Of a stretch of 48,971 bases of DNA, positions 32,747 to 42,096 are shown in pieces. The position numbers and the translations under genes were made by a program. The stretch's first letter is position 1; each line of letters begins with the position of its first letter. The stretch is from Geodermatophilaceae bacterium (GTDB lineage: Bacteria; Actinomycetota; Actinomycetes; Mycobacteriales; Geodermatophilaceae), in NCBI GenBank assembly GCA_013812145.1, contig JACCTY010000061.1, positions 1-48,971 of the forward strand, given 5' to 3'. The notes below the pieces were generated by a model. That model saw only the letters and a program-made list of their open reading frames with translations. It did not search any database and was not told where the DNA came from.

Positions 32747-33993
32747 ACCGAATGGGACTGCAGCGCGAGTTCCGCGGCCACTGCGGGCGCGAGGCTCCCG
32801 TGGCCGGCGACCATGACGTCGTCCAGGGCGAGCCAGCCGGCCAGGGTCCGCAGTTCGGCGGCGAGCGGGCCGGCGACAGAACCTGCGTCGTGGCCTTCTT
32901 CGAGGAACGCGCCGAGCACCAGCAGGGCGCCGCCGCTCCGATCGGCCTTGAGGTCGACCCGCGCCACAATCCGGTCGCCGAGCAAGTAGGGCAGGACGTA
33001 GTAGCCGAAGTTGCGCTTCGCCGCGGGCACGTACAGCTCGAAGCTGTGCCGGAACCCGAAGACCCGCTGGGTGCGCCGGCGATCCCACACCAGCGAGTCG
33101 AACGGCGACAAGAGCGCGCTGGCCTCGACCGCTCGTACCGACTGCGCTGACCGAACCAGGTAGCCGGTCTCGGGCCAGCCCTCGGGTCGGGTGGCGACGA
33201 ACTCGCCGGCGGCCACGAGTTCACGGACCCGAGCCCGGGTGGCCGCGACCGGCAGCCGAAAGTAGTCGGCGAGGTCGGCGGCGGTGGCGATGCCGAGAGC
33301 GGCGCCGGCGTGTCGAACGAGCTGGCGCTGGCCGTCCGGCTCGGGGAGGGCGGGTGCGGACAGGACCTCGGCCGGGATCACCCGCTCGGTCAGATCGAAG
33401 CGCCGGTTGAACCCCTGTCGGTCGGCGACCGCCAGCATCCCCTTGTCGTAGAAGCTCTCCAGCACGCTCTTGCCGTCCGACCCTCGATCCCACAGCGTCG
33501 TCGCGGCGGTGTACCGCGGGTTGCCCTTCGCCCGCCGCGCCGGGTCGCTCAGTTCGCTGAACGTCAGCGGCCCCCGAGCGGCGACCTCGGCGTACACCGC
33601 CTCGGCGTAGCCCGGCCGCTGCCGCTCGACGCGGGCGAGGAACGCCGCCCAATCCGGGCCGGTGGCGAAGTGGGCCATTCGCCAGCGCAGGGCCGGATAC
33701 AGCTCGATCGCCACGATCGAGGCCGCGTGTGCCCAGTACTCGAACGCTGCGTGCTGCCGGTAGACGAGCCGGTCCAACGCTTCGGTGGAGTAGGGACCGA
33801 GGCGGGAGAACAGCGGCAGGTAGTGCGAGCGGATGAGCACGTTCACCGCGTCGATCTGCAGCCCGCCCAGAAGCTGGATGATCCGGCGGGCGTCAGCTGG
33901 GCCTGCTCGAGCCGGTCGCCGCGAGCGGAAACCTTGGGCTCGCACCGCCACTCGGCGTACCTGCTCCGCCGAGATCGGCTCAGGGGGCGCCAC
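32743..33993 (-). CDS. YcaQ/AlkX-like winged-helix DNA glycosylase family protein
   Basis: 416 residues, HTH_42 superfamily. Conserved blocks are [63 protein letters not shown] and [22 protein letters not shown]. coli YcaQ unhooks DNA interstrand crosslinks, and Streptomyces AlkZ is a self-resistance relative, so DNA repair is likely. Start GTG 33993 is chosen because TACGGT lies 7 nt before it; the upstream in-frame extension has no such support. Possible redundancy with tag, 4 kb away. Confidence 0.82.
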   Translation of the reverse strand: MAPPEPISAEQVRRVAVRAQGFRSRRPARAGPADARRIIQLLGGLQIDAVNVLIRSHYLPLFSRLGPYSTEALDRLVYRQHAAFEYWAHAASIVAIELYPALRWRMAHFATGPDWAAFLARVERQRPGYAEAVYAEVAARGPLTFSELSDPARRAKGNPRYTAATTLWDRGSDGKSVLESFYDKGMLAVADRQGFNRRFDLTERVIPAEVLSAPALPEPDGQRQLVRHAGAALGIATAADLADYFRLPVAATRARVRELVAAGEFVATRPEGWPETGYLVRSAQSVRAVEASALLSPFDSLVWDRRRTQRVFGFRHSFELYVPAAKRNFGYYVLPYLLGDRIVARVDLKADRSGGALLVLGAFLEEGHDAGSVAGPLAAELRTLAGWLALDDVMVAGHGSLAPAVAAELALQSHSV

Positions 33994-34000
33994 AGCGCAC

Positions 34001-34006
34001 ACCGTA
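34001..34006 (-). promoter_or_regulatory. Putative leaderless -10 box for the YcaQ-like gene
   Basis: TACGGT on the minus strand ends 7 nt before GTG 33993 and no ribosome site is present. Confidence 0.45.
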
Positions 34007-34040
34007 CGGCGGTGTTGCGGTTCGGGCACCGGCCGTCCGG

Positions 34041-35198
34041 TCAAGCGCCGAGGACAGCCCGGTAGACCGCGACGGTTCGAGCCGCGACGGCGGACCACCC
34101 GAACTCACCGACCGCTCTGGCCCGGCCGGCAGCACCCATCGACTCCGCCAGCGCTGGATCGTCGAGCACCCGGTTCAGGGCATCGGCCAGTCCCGCCTCG
34201 AAGCCGGCCGGGTCCTGCTCGTCGTAGTGGACCAGCAGCCCCGTCGTACCGTCGTCGACGACCTCGGGGATGCCACCGACGTCGCTTGCGACGACCGCGG
34301 TGCCGCAGGCCATCGCCTCCAGGTTGACGATTCCCAGCGGCTCGTACACCGACGGGCAGCAGAAGACCGCCGCGTGGCTCAGCAGTTGCCGGATCTCCTC
34401 CCTGGGGAGCATCTCGGGGATCCACTGCAGTCCGGTACGGTGCCTCGACAGCCCATCGACAAGTGCCGAGACCTCGGATCCCAGCTGCACCGTGTCCGGT
34501 GCTCCGGCGCAGAGCACGATCTGCGCGTTCGGGTTGACGGCGGCAGCGGCCCGGATCAGGTGAGGTACGCCCTTCTGCCGGGTGATCCGCCCCACAAAGG
34601 CGACGTACGGCCGGTCCGGATCGATCCCCAGCCGATCCAGTACGCCGGTGTCGGGGTCCGGCCAGTAGTCCGTCGTGTCGACTCCGTTGCGGACTACGTG
34701 AACGCGGTCAGAATCCAGGAACGGGTAGCAGTCCAGAATGTCGCGCCGCATCCCCTCGCTGACCGCGATGATGCCGTGCGCCGCCCGGTACGCTGTGCGC
34801 TCCATCCAGGACGACAGGGCGTACCCCCCGCCGAGCTGCTCGGCCTTCCACGGTCGACGGGGCTCCAGCGAATGCGCGGTGAGCACGTGCGGTACGTCGT
34901 ACAGCAGGGAGCCGAGGTGTCCGGCCAGGTTGGCGTACCAGGTGTGCGAGTGCAGGATGTCGCAGCCGATCACGTCGTCCACGATGGACAGGTCGACGCC
35001 GATCGTCTGCAGCGCCGCGTTGGTGCCGACCAGGTCGGCCGGCACCTGGTGCGCCGTCGCGCCCTCGCGCGGCGCGCCGAAACAGTGCACGTCAACATCC
35101 ACAGTGGAGCGAAGTTCCCGAACCAGGAAGTCCACGTGTACGCCGGCGCCGCCGTAGACATCCGGTGGGAACTCCTTGGTGAGCAGGCCCACGCGCAT
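34041..35198 (-). CDS. glgA: Glycogen/maltose-1-phosphate synthase GlgA (GlgM type)
   Basis: GT4-family retaining glucosyltransferase, 385 residues, the short actinobacterial form. It starts [21 protein letters not shown] (acceptor/donor loop), with VGRITRQKG and, in the C-terminal half, [21 protein letters not shown], the donor-phosphate binding E-x7-E region. In mycobacteria the equivalent protein makes alpha-maltose-1-phosphate from ADP-glucose rather than elongating glycogen directly, so GlgM activity is likely. ATG 35198 follows TAGTCT by 6 nt. Divergent from glgC, its substrate supplier. Confidence 0.93.
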   Translation of the reverse strand: MRVGLLTKEFPPDVYGGAGVHVDFLVRELRSTVDVDVHCFGAPREGATAHQVPADLVGTNAALQTIGVDLSIVDDVIGCDILHSHTWYANLAGHLGSLLYDVPHVLTAHSLEPRRPWKAEQLGGGYALSSWMERTAYRAAHGIIAVSEGMRRDILDCYPFLDSDRVHVVRNGVDTTDYWPDPDTGVLDRLGIDPDRPYVAFVGRITRQKGVPHLIRAAAAVNPNAQIVLCAGAPDTVQLGSEVSALVDGLSRHRTGLQWIPEMLPREEIRQLLSHAAVFCCPSVYEPLGIVNLEAMACGTAVVASDVGGIPEVVDDGTTGLLVHYDEQDPAGFEAGLADALNRVLDDPALAESMGAAGRARAVGEFGWSAVAARTVAVYRAVLGA

Positions 35199-35204
35199 GC
35201 TTTG

Positions 35205-35214
35205 AGACTAGGGT
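35205..35214. promoter_or_regulatory. Overlapping divergent -10 boxes of glgA and glgC
   Basis: AGACTAGGGT contains the glgA box TAGTCT on the minus strand (35210-35205, 6 nt before its ATG) and the glgC box TAGGGT on the plus strand (35209-35214, 8 nt before GTG 35223). The two hexamers share the central TA. Confidence 0.5.
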
Positions 35215-35222
35215 CATCGGTC

Positions 35223-36446
35223 GTGGCCATGGCCAGGGAGCCTCGTGTCCTCGGGATCGTGCTCGCCGGCGGCGAGGGAAAGCGGTTGTGGCCGCTGACC
35301 CAGGATCGGGCCAAGCCCGCAGTCCCGTTCGGGGGCAATTACCGGCTGATCGACTTCGTCCTGTCGAACCTCGTCAACGGCGGCTACACCCGAATCTGCG
35401 TCCTGACCCAGTACAAGTCGCACTCCCTCGACCGGCATATCACGACGACCTGGCGGATGTCCTCACTGCTCGGCAGCTACGTCACGCCCGTCCCGGCGCA
35501 ACAGCGGCTCGGGCCGCGCTGGTACACCGGCAGCGCCGACGCGATCTACCAGAGCCTGAACCTGGTGTACGACGAACAGCCGGGCTACATCGTCGTGTTC
35601 GGCGCCGACCACGTGTACCGGATGGACCCGCAGCAGATGGTCGAGCAGCACATCTCCTCCGGCGCCGGGGTGACGGTCGCCGGGATCCGGGTGCCCCGTG
35701 AGCAGTCCTCGCAGTTTGGCGTGATCGACACCGACGGCGACCGGATCACCGCGTTCCTGGAGAAACCGGCCGATCCGCCGGGGCTCCCGGACGACCCGAA
35801 CCAGATCTTCGCCTCCATGGGCAACTACGTGTTCAGCACCGACGTACTGCTCGAGGCGCTCAAGCTGGACGCCGCCGACGAGGGCTCGGTCCACGACATG
35901 GGCGCCAACCTGATCCCGATGCTCGTCGAGCAGGGCTGCGCCTACGTGTACGACTTCGCCGACAACCAGGTCCCCGGTACGACCGACCGGGATCGGGGCT
36001 ACTGGCGTGACGTCGGAACGCTGGATTCCTACTACGAAGCCCACATGGACCTGGTCTCGGTACACCCGGTGTTCAACCTCTACAACCGCGACTGGCCGCT
36101 GTTCACGTTGCCGCCGCAGCTGCCGCCGGCAAAGTTCGTCGAGGGCGGGCTGGCGCAGGAGTCGATGGTCGGCGCCGGGGTCATCGTCGCCGGCGGGACG
36201 GTCCGGTCGTCGGTCGTCTCACCGAACGTCAAGATCAACGGCGGGGCGTACGTCGAGGGCAGCGTCCTCCTGGACAACGTCCAGATCGGCGCCCGGGCGG
36301 TGGTCCGCCGGGCGATCCTCGACAAGAATGTCGCCGTACCGGCCGATGCGCACATCGGCGTCGACTTGGCGGCCGATCGCGAGCGTTACCACGTCACCGA
36401 ATCCGGGGTGGTCGTCCTGGGAAAGGGCATCAAGGCGCTGCCCTAG
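35223..36446 (+). CDS. glgC: Glucose-1-phosphate adenylyltransferase GlgC
   Basis: ADP-glucose pyrophosphorylase, 407 residues from GTG 35223 (405 from ATG 35229). The N-terminal nucleotidyltransferase signature [20 protein letters not shown] and [13 protein letters not shown] carry the activator and nucleotide contacts. [10 protein letters not shown] holds the catalytic aspartate, EKPADPP the sugar-phosphate lysine, and a C-terminal left-handed beta-helix ([20 protein letters not shown]) is present. It supplies ADP-glucose to the divergent glgA product. It ends 7 bp from the convergent methyltransferase. Confidence 0.95.
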   Translation: MAMAREPRVLGIVLAGGEGKRLWPLTQDRAKPAVPFGGNYRLIDFVLSNLVNGGYTRICVLTQYKSHSLDRHITTTWRMSSLLGSYVTPVPAQQRLGPRWYTGSADAIYQSLNLVYDEQPGYIVVFGADHVYRMDPQQMVEQHISSGAGVTVAGIRVPREQSSQFGVIDTDGDRITAFLEKPADPPGLPDDPNQIFASMGNYVFSTDVLLEALKLDAADEGSVHDMGANLIPMLVEQGCAYVYDFADNQVPGTTDRDRGYWRDVGTLDSYYEAHMDLVSVHPVFNLYNRDWPLFTLPPQLPPAKFVEGGLAQESMVGAGVIVAGGTVRSSVVSPNVKINGGAYVEGSVLLDNVQIGARAVVRRAILDKNVAVPADAHIGVDLAADRERYHVTESGVVVLGKGIKALP

Positions 36447-36453
36447 CGTTGGG

Positions 36454-37083
36454 CTACGGGCGGTGTACGGCGGCCAGCAGTCCCTCGCCGAGCGGGATCA
36501 ACGTGGGCACCAGCTGCTCGTGCTCACGAACCGCCTTGGTGACATCGCGCAGCGCCACCGTCTCCGGGTCGCGGGCCGACGACTCGCCGACCCGACCACG
36601 CCCCAGCGCACCGGCGAAAACCACCACGCCGCCCGGGCGGAGCAGCCGCAGCGCTTCGTCGAGACAGTCGACGTACTGGCCCTTCGGCCCGTCGACAAAG
36701 ACCAGGTCGTACGCACCGTCGGTGAGCCGCGGCAGCACCTCGAGCGCGGCGCCGTTGATCAGCCGGGTGCGAGTGGAGGCGATTGCGGCATCCCGAAAGC
36801 CCTGCTTCGCTGCGCGCTGATGCTCCGCCTCGGTGTCGACCGAGGTGAGGATGCCGTCGGCCCGCATCCCGGCAAGTAGCCACAACCCCGACACGCCGGC
36901 GCCGGTCCCGACCTCGACCACCGCACGCGCATCGAGGGCAGCGGCAAGAAAGCGCAGGGCATTGCCGGCCGCCGGTGTCACCGGCTCGCAGCCGAACTCC
37001 TCCGAGCGACCACGGGCGGTGGTCAGCGCTTGGTCCTCGACCCCGAAGCCCTCGGCGTACTCGCGGCTCGCCGAGCTACCCAT
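36454..37083 (-). CDS. O-methyltransferase (Rv1220c-like)
   Basis: 209 residues, O-methyltransferase family 3 (COMT-like). The SAM motif is [16 protein letters not shown], the metal/catalytic aspartate region [11 protein letters not shown], and [15 protein letters not shown] follows. ATG 37083 is preceded by GGAGGT. In mycobacteria the same gene type lies divergently beside sigE (Rv1220c-Rv1221), as here. The acceptor is unknown. Bases 37084-37293 form the divergent regulatory region with sigE. Confidence 0.88.
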   Translation of the reverse strand: MGSSASREYAEGFGVEDQALTTARGRSEEFGCEPVTPAAGNALRFLAAALDARAVVEVGTGAGVSGLWLLAGMRADGILTSVDTEAEHQRAAKQGFRDAAIASTRTRLINGAALEVLPRLTDGAYDLVFVDGPKGQYVDCLDEALRLLRPGGVVVFAGALGRGRVGESSARDPETVALRDVTKAVREHEQLVPTLIPLGEGLLAAVHRP

Positions 37084-37159
37084 GGCGACCTCCACCCCTG
37101 TGTTGTGCGTTGCGGCCGACCTTATCCGGGTTCGCGGACGCGGCCCGCGTGCACGCGCC

Positions 37160-37185
37160 GGAACACCATTGCTCACCAAAGCGTT
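37160..37185 (+). promoter_or_regulatory. ECF-sigma-type promoter for sigE
   Basis: GGAAC (37160-37164), 17-nt spacer, CGTT (37182-37185): the consensus of SigE/SigH-type ECF promoters. Transcription would start near 37192, about 30 nt before ATG 37225 and 100 nt before ATG 37294. Indicates auto- or cross-activation by an ECF sigma factor under stress. Confidence 0.7.
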
Positions 37186-37293
37186 ATCGGAGGGAGTGCA
37201 TCTCTGGAGGGGGAACAAGGCACCATGGTCTCGTCCGGTCATCTCGCTGCTGTGCAACGACAGGGGCAGCAGCGACTCGAGGAGGGGAGTGCG

Positions 37294-37860
37294 ATGTCCG
37301 AGGCGCTTGCCGACGTCGCCGCTGACGTCTCTCCCTGGGTCCCTCCCAGCTGGGACGATGTAGTCCGGCTGCACTCCGCGCGGGTGTATCGGCTCGCATA
37401 CCGGCTGTCCGGCAACCCTCAGGACGCCGAGGACCTCACCCAGGAAACATTCGTCCGGGTATTCCGGTCCTTGGCCAACTACCAGCCGGGCACGTTCGAA
37501 GGTTGGCTGCACCGGATCACCACGAACCTCTTCCTCGACCTCGTCCGCCGCCGGCAGCGGATCCGTTTCGACGCGCTGCCCGAGGACACCGAGCGGATGC
37601 CAGGCTCCGCGCCCAGTCCCGAGCAGGTGTACGCCGACAGCTACCTCGACCCGCAGGTCCAGGCGGCGCTGGACGCGCTGCCCCCCGATTTCCGCGTCGC
37701 CGTCGTCCTGTGCGACATCGAGGGACTGACCTACGAGGAAATTGCCGTGACGCTGGGCATCAAGCTCGGCACCGTCCGCAGCCGGATCCATCGCGGGCGG
37801 GTGCAGTTGCGTGAGGCACTGGCCCACCTGGCACCCAACCGCCAGCAGGCGGTCTCATGA
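37294..37860 (+). CDS. sigE: ECF sigma factor SigE
   Basis: 188 residues from ATG 37294. Sigma region 2 is [30 protein letters not shown] with the core [20 protein letters not shown]; region 4 is [26 protein letters not shown] with [14 protein letters not shown]. Close to mycobacterial SigE, the envelope-stress regulator, and followed by rseA, htrA and tatB as there. Two in-frame starts each follow a ribosome site: ATG 37294 (AGGAGGGGAG) and ATG 37225 (GGAGGGGG), the latter adding 23 residues. Mycobacterial SigE also uses alternative starts. Its stop overlaps rseA by ATGA. Confidence 0.93.
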   Translation: MSEALADVAADVSPWVPPSWDDVVRLHSARVYRLAYRLSGNPQDAEDLTQETFVRVFRSLANYQPGTFEGWLHRITTNLFLDLVRRRQRIRFDALPEDTERMPGSAPSPEQVYADSYLDPQVQAALDALPPDFRVAVVLCDIEGLTYEEIAVTLGIKLGTVRSRIHRGRVQLREALAHLAPNRQQAVS

Positions 37861-38498
37861 CTCTCACCCCAACCGACTTCCACCTGGCGCTCGAGGCGGT
37901 CGTCGCGTACGTCGACGGGGAGCTCAGCCCGGGCGCCGAGGCACGCGCCAGCGCTCATCTCAGTGCCTGCTCGCAGTGCTCTCTCGATGTGGTGGCCCAG
38001 CGGGAGGCCAAGACCCTGCTCGTCGGTGCCGGCGGTCCTGAACTACCCGGCACCCTACTCAGCCGGTTGCGGCAGATCCCCTTCACGACTGACCTGCAGA
38101 CCCCCAATATGACGCTGGTGATGTACGGCGAGGACGTCCAATGGAGCCGCAGTGCCGGCGGCTCGGATCACAACGGCACGGCCTCGGGTGCGCCGCCGGA
38201 TCGGCGTCCTCCGGGGCGCCCGGAGGCGGTGACCCGACCCGGGAGCCGGCGTCCCGGGCTGTCCGCTGGCCGGCTGCGCAGGCTGCGTCGGGGATTGATG
38301 GGAGCCATGGCGGGTCTGACCGTCGGCGTGCTCGCCGCGTCGGTGGCCCCGGTGAGCGTCACCGCTGGTGCTGCCACGTCGCAACCCCGGTTCGTCCAGA
38401 ACTCCGACCGGCCGGGCACCGCTTCGGCACTCGTCGGTTCGTTCGAGGACGTGATGGGACCGCGGCTGTTCTCCGGAGCGGCGACCGGGTTGCGCTGA
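37857..38498 (+). CDS. rseA: Anti-sigma factor RseA with zinc-finger domain
   Basis: 213 residues. N-terminal ZAS zinc anti-sigma domain with the H-x3-C-x2-C motif at H34, C38 and C41 (HLSACSQC), which in relatives binds SigE and releases it on oxidation or proteolysis. A basic linker precedes a hydrophobic stretch ([20 protein letters not shown]) that may be a membrane anchor, leaving a short external tail. Mycobacterial RseA is degraded by ClpC1P2 after phosphorylation; whether this holds here is not visible. Bases 38499-38667 downstream hold no gene; only a weak 6-bp inverted repeat is seen. Confidence 0.9.
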   Translation: MTLTPTDFHLALEAVVAYVDGELSPGAEARASAHLSACSQCSLDVVAQREAKTLLVGAGGPELPGTLLSRLRQIPFTTDLQTPNMTLVMYGEDVQWSRSAGGSDHNGTASGAPPDRRPPGRPEAVTRPGSRRPGLSAGRLRRLRRGLMGAMAGLTVGVLAASVAPVSVTAGAATSQPRFVQNSDRPGTASALVGSFEDVMGPRLFSGAATGLR

Positions 38499-38667
38499 CC
38501 CCCGACCGGCTTTGGCACCGCCCCTCACTTTGCCCGTCGGATGGCCGTGCACAACGGGCATTTCGGCGCTCACCGCGACCACCTGACAGGCAAGTCGGTG
38601 AGGTCGGCGCTGACGCTGACTTCACAGCCCCTCGACCAGGCTGAGCGCTGAACCCGAGGAGGCTTCC

Positions 38668-40242
38668 GTGACCGACGGCCAGCGCGGCCCTAACCCGCAG
38701 CGTCCTGAGGACGCGCCGTACCAGCGGCCGACCGGCGTACCGGATCCAGTCGTCGAGCGGCAGCAGCCCGGTCCCAATCCGTCGGGTCGTGCGCCCGCGC
38801 CGCCCCCGGCTGTCACCCAGGCGTTCGCGCGACCCCAGGGGGTGCGGGAGTCATTCGCCACCGCGGACCGGCCCCGCCCGCCGGAGCCGGTTCCGGCGCA
38901 GCAGGCCCCGCCACCGGAAATGCTGATCCGAGCCTTTGGACGCCCCGACGGCGCCGGTGGCTTCGCCGCCCCGGACGGCAGCCGGCTACGCACCCGGCGA
39001 CCGGCTGAGTCTCCGTGGTGGATGCCGGACGCCGAACGAGACCCGTGGCGGGACGCCGCTTCGCGCTCCGCACTCGGCGCGCCGGCGGTCTTCGACGAGA
39101 CAGACACCGCCGACGACAAGGGCATCCTCACCGACGGCGCCGGGCGACGCCGGATCCGGATCCGCGACGTCCCGATTCGGCTCACATTGTTCCTGCTGAT
39201 CGCCGCGTTGCTCGTCGGCCTCGTCGGCGGCGGCACGGGCTTCGTTCTCGGGCGTACGGCGACGGAATCGCCGCTGTTGAAACCCGACGGCGAGCTGAGC
39301 ACGGTGAGCGAACCGATCAACCGGCCACCCGGTTCGATCGCCGACATCGCCGAGCGGCTCCTGCCCGCGGTGGTGTCGATCGAGGTCAGGGTCGGGGATA
39401 CCGGCGGCACCGGCTCGGGTGTGGTCATTGACGAGGACGGCTACATCCTCACGAACAACCACGTCGTCTCGCAGGCGGCGGACGCCGCGGGCGCGAGCGT
39501 GCGCGCCATCTTTGCCGACGGCACCGCCTCTGCCGCGCGGATCGTCGGCCGTGACCCCCTAGCCGACCTCGCGGTGATCAAAGTCGAGAAGCCCGGCCTC
39601 GTCGTCGCCTCGCTGGGGGACTCCTCGTCGCTCGTGGTCGGTGACCCGGTGGTCGCGATCGGCTCCCCGCTGGGCCTGACCAGCACCGTGACCTCCGGGA
39701 TCGTGAGTGCGCTGAACCGCCCGGTCCGGCTGGCCGGTCAGGGCAGCGACACCAACACGGTGATCAACGCCATCCAGACCGATGCGGCCATCAACCCGGG
39801 CAACTCCGGTGGAGCGCTCGTCGACGGCTCCGGGGCGGTGGTCGGCATCAACACCGCCATCGCCAGTCTCGGCTCGGCCGGAGGCGTCGGTGGCAGCATC
39901 GGTCTGGGCTTTGCCATCCCGATCGACGTCGCCCGGGACATCGCCGAGCAACTGATCAGCACCGGCTCCGCTACCCACGCGTCACTCGGGGTCAACGTGC
40001 GCTCGGTCACCGACGGCGCCCGCGACGGCGCTCTGGTCGTGGCGGTGGAGGACAACAGCGCGGCCGCGGCCGCCGGGATCCGCGAGGGCGACGTGATCAT
40101 CAGGGTCGGCGACCTCGAGGTCGGCAGCTCAGAAGAACTGGTTGTGGCAGTTGATACGAATCAACCAGGCGACACCGTGACTGTCGTCGTCGTCCGCAAC
40201 GGGAGTGCCCGGGAGCTGCAGGCCACCCTGCTGTCCCGGTGA
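38668..40242 (+). CDS. htrA: HtrA-family membrane serine protease with PDZ domain
   Basis: 524 residues. A proline/arginine-rich cytoplasmic N-terminus of about 165 residues is followed by one membrane helix (about 171-193), then an exported trypsin-like domain with triad H265 (TNNHVV), D300 (DLAVIKV) and S380 (GNSGGALVD), and a C-terminal PDZ domain (AGIREGDVIIRVGDLEV). It acts in envelope protein quality control and, in mycobacteria, is in the SigE regulon. GTG 38668 follows GAGGAGG. Its position between rseA and tatB matches Rv1223. Confidence 0.94.
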   Translation: MTDGQRGPNPQRPEDAPYQRPTGVPDPVVERQQPGPNPSGRAPAPPPAVTQAFARPQGVRESFATADRPRPPEPVPAQQAPPPEMLIRAFGRPDGAGGFAAPDGSRLRTRRPAESPWWMPDAERDPWRDAASRSALGAPAVFDETDTADDKGILTDGAGRRRIRIRDVPIRLTLFLLIAALLVGLVGGGTGFVLGRTATESPLLKPDGELSTVSEPINRPPGSIADIAERLLPAVVSIEVRVGDTGGTGSGVVIDEDGYILTNNHVVSQAADAAGASVRAIFADGTASAARIVGRDPLADLAVIKVEKPGLVVASLGDSSSLVVGDPVVAIGSPLGLTSTVTSGIVSALNRPVRLAGQGSDTNTVINAIQTDAAINPGNSGGALVDGSGAVVGINTAIASLGSAGGVGGSIGLGFAIPIDVARDIAEQLISTGSATHASLGVNVRSVTDGARDGALVVAVEDNSAAAAAGIREGDVIIRVGDLEVGSSEELVVAVDTNQPGDTVTVVVVRNGSARELQATLLSR

Positions 40243-40329
40243 GCTGGCGCAGCCAATCGACGGAGTAGCCCTGAGCCGATCCGGTTGCCGGGTTAGGCTG
40301 CGGGAGGCTGCAGCGAGACGGGAGGCGAC

Positions 40330-40758
40330 ATGTTCAGCTCCTTGGGATGGGCCGAGATCATGGTCCTGCTCGTCGTCGCGCTGTTCATTTTCGGGCCGGA
40401 CCGGTTGCCCGGCATCGCGCGGGACGCCTCCGGAGCGTTGAAGAAGGTGCGCGGGTTCATCACCGGGGCCAAGGCACAGATCCGCGAGGAACTCGGCGAC
40501 GAGTTTGCCGACTTGGACCTCAGTTCGCTCAACCCACGCGAGTTCGTCCGCCGGCAGCTGCTCGATGACGACCCGCCCCCGCTCCTGAAGCGCTCCAACG
40601 GCAGCTCCCGGGTGAACACCACAAAGCCGACAACGGCCCGAATGGCCGAAGCCCGGTCCGCCCGGACGGCCGACGCGGGCCCCGCGGCCACTGGCAGGCC
40701 GGACCCGCCACTGCGGGCACCTGGCGAAGCGCCGCCGTACGACGCCGACGCCACCTGA
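40330..40758 (+). CDS. tatB: Twin-arginine translocase subunit TatB
   Basis: 142 residues. The N-terminal membrane helix with the TatA/B signature (LGWAEIMVLLVVALFIFGPDRLPG, including E8 and the hinge GP) is followed by an amphipathic helix and a long charged, proline-rich tail. It is part of the Tat receptor complex. ATG 40330 follows GGGAGG. A TAGGCT box at 40293 suggests its own transcript. The gene is followed by a dispersed hairpin and the convergent mrp gene. The Tat-like motif in the cytochrome b/Mo fusion would depend on this system. Confidence 0.9.
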   Translation: MFSSLGWAEIMVLLVVALFIFGPDRLPGIARDASGALKKVRGFITGAKAQIREELGDEFADLDLSSLNPREFVRRQLLDDDPPPLLKRSNGSSRVNTTKPTTARMAEARSARTADAGPAATGRPDPPLRAPGEAPPYDADAT

Positions 40759-40776
40759 CGGCGCCGCACGCCGTTG

Positions 40777-40823
40777 CGTCCGTAGCTTTGGCCGGTATGG
40801 CGCTCAAGCCCACGGACGTTGCG
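40777..40823. repeat. Convergent-junction hairpin, family III, copy 2
   Basis: CGTCCGT (40777-40783) pairs with ACGGACG (40812-40818). The loop shares GGTATGGCGCTCA with the copy at 27466. 39 of 47 positions match; most differences are in the segment just before the right arm. It lies between convergent tatB and mrp. Confidence 0.75.
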
Positions 40824-40835
40824 ACAGGGCGAGGG

Positions 40836-41972
40836 TCAGCGGCCGACCGGGGTGAGGCTGAGGGATCGACCGGCCAGCCCGCGCTGCCTGGCCGCCAGCG
40901 CATCTGCCACGTCGAGGAGCGCCCGGGCAGCGGCCGAGGAGGGATCGGACAGCACGAGCGGGAGGCCTTCGTCCCCACTCTGCCGCAACCGCGTTTCCAG
41001 CGGCACCTGACCAAGCAGGGGGACCGGCGTTCCCAGCGTGCGGGTCAGCGCGTCGGCGACGACCTGCCCGCCTCCGCTGCCGAAGATGTCCATTCGGGAG
41101 CCGTCCGGCAGTTGCAGCCAGGACATGTTCTCGATCACACCGACGACCTGCTGGTGGGTCTGGGTCGCGATCGACCCGGCGCGCTCCGCCACCTCGGCGG
41201 CCGCCTGCTGCGGCGTCGTCACGACGAGAATCTCCGCACTTGGAACCAGCTGCGCCAGTGAGATCGCGATGTCGCCCGTCCCGGGCGGGAGGTCCATCAG
41301 CAGGACGTCGAGGTCGCCCCAGAAGACATCGGCGAGAAACTGTTGGAGCGCCCGGTGCAACATCGGCCCACGCCACACCACAGGCGTGTTCCCCGGGGTG
41401 AACATCCCGATCGAGATCACCTTCACGCCGTGGGCCTGCGGCGGCATGATCATCCGCTCCACCTGCGTCGGCTTGCCGGTGACCCCGAGCATGCGCGGTA
41501 TCGAGAAGCCGTAGATATCGGCATCTAGGACGCCGACGGACAGGCCGCGCTGGCACAACGCGGCCGCCAGGTTGACCGTCACACTGGACTTACCCACACC
41601 CCCCTTGCCCGAGGCGACGGCGTACACCCGGGTGAGCGAGCCAGGCTTCGCGAACGGAATCTCCGGCTCGGGGTTGTCCCCGCGCAGCTGCGTCTGCAGT
41701 TGCTTGCGCTGCTCCGGACTCATCACATCGAGGCGGACTTCGACCCCGGCCACGCCAGGAACCGCGGACACCGCCGCCGTCACGTCGCGGGTCAGTGTGT
41801 CCTTCATCGGACACCCCGCCACGGTGAGGAAGATCTGCACGGCGACCCGCCCGGAAGCTGCGACATCGACATCGCCAAGCATGCCGATATCGGTGATCGG
41901 GCGACGAATCTCTGGGTCGTTGACGGTGGCCAGAGCGGCGCGGATACGACTGAGCTCGGGTGCTTGGGGCAT
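40836..41972 (-). CDS. mrp: Mrp/ApbC-family P-loop iron-sulfur carrier
   Basis: 378 residues from ATG 41972. An N-terminal MIP18/DUF59 domain (1-85, VNDPEIRRPITDIGML, AGCPMKDTL) is joined to a ParA-like ATPase with deviant Walker A VASGKGGVGKSS (about 119-130) and Walker B VLLMDLPPGTGD. The CxxC pair usual for cluster binding in the C-terminal part is replaced by NMSWLQLPDGSRMD, as I recall for actinobacterial Mrp. ATG 42002 would add 10 residues; 41972 is preferred because GGAG lies 4 nt before it and the domain begins at once. Position after tatB matches Rv1229c. Confidence 0.9.
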   Translation of the reverse strand: MPQAPELSRIRAALATVNDPEIRRPITDIGMLGDVDVAASGRVAVQIFLTVAGCPMKDTLTRDVTAAVSAVPGVAGVEVRLDVMSPEQRKQLQTQLRGDNPEPEIPFAKPGSLTRVYAVASGKGGVGKSSVTVNLAAALCQRGLSVGVLDADIYGFSIPRMLGVTGKPTQVERMIMPPQAHGVKVISIGMFTPGNTPVVWRGPMLHRALQQFLADVFWGDLDVLLMDLPPGTGDIAISLAQLVPSAEILVVTTPQQAAAEVAERAGSIATQTHQQVVGVIENMSWLQLPDGSRMDIFGSGGGQVVADALTRTLGTPVPLLGQVPLETRLRQSGDEGLPLVLSDPSSAAARALLDVADALAARQRGLAGRSLSLTPVGR

Positions 41973-42054
41973 ACCTCTCCAGGATGCAGGGATACGTTCC
42001 ATGCTACGGCGAGGCTTACTACGGTGCGCTTTCGCCGGTTACTGCTGGCAGTCC

Positions 42055-42060
42055 TAGTAT
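42055..42060 (+). promoter_or_regulatory. Putative leaderless -10 box for the MarR leader
   Basis: TAGTAT ends 6 nt before ATG 42067, which opens a 9-codon leader ORF rather than the MarR gene itself. Confidence 0.5.
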
Positions 42061-42066
42061 CCCGGC

Positions 42067-42096
42067 ATGCACGTACGCATCGGGACCAGCTCATGA
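42067..42096 (+). CDS. Nine-residue leader peptide overlapping the MarR start
   Basis: ATG 42067 encodes MHVRIGTSS and stops at TGA 42094-42096, which overlaps ATG 42093 of the MarR gene (ATGA). The leader has an ideal leaderless promoter while the MarR start has no ribosome site, so regulator translation would depend on ribosomes finishing the leader. Leader peptides of this kind can sense amino-acid supply, and the operon also encodes an AzlCD branched-chain amino-acid exporter. The peptide itself has no leucine or valine run, so any sensing is unproven. Confidence 0.5.
   Translation: MHVRIGTSS

Noticed and set aside
34227-35222. Long upstream extension of the glgC frame
   Set aside because: It lies wholly antisense to glgA, and the GlgC family begins at residue [15 protein letters not shown]; the -10 box near 35209 fixes the start.
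38529-38560. GCCCGT/ACGGGC inverted repeat in the rseA-htrA gap as a terminator
   Set aside because: Six-base arms with a loop of more than 15 nt are too weak, and read-through from sigE-rseA to htrA is plausible.
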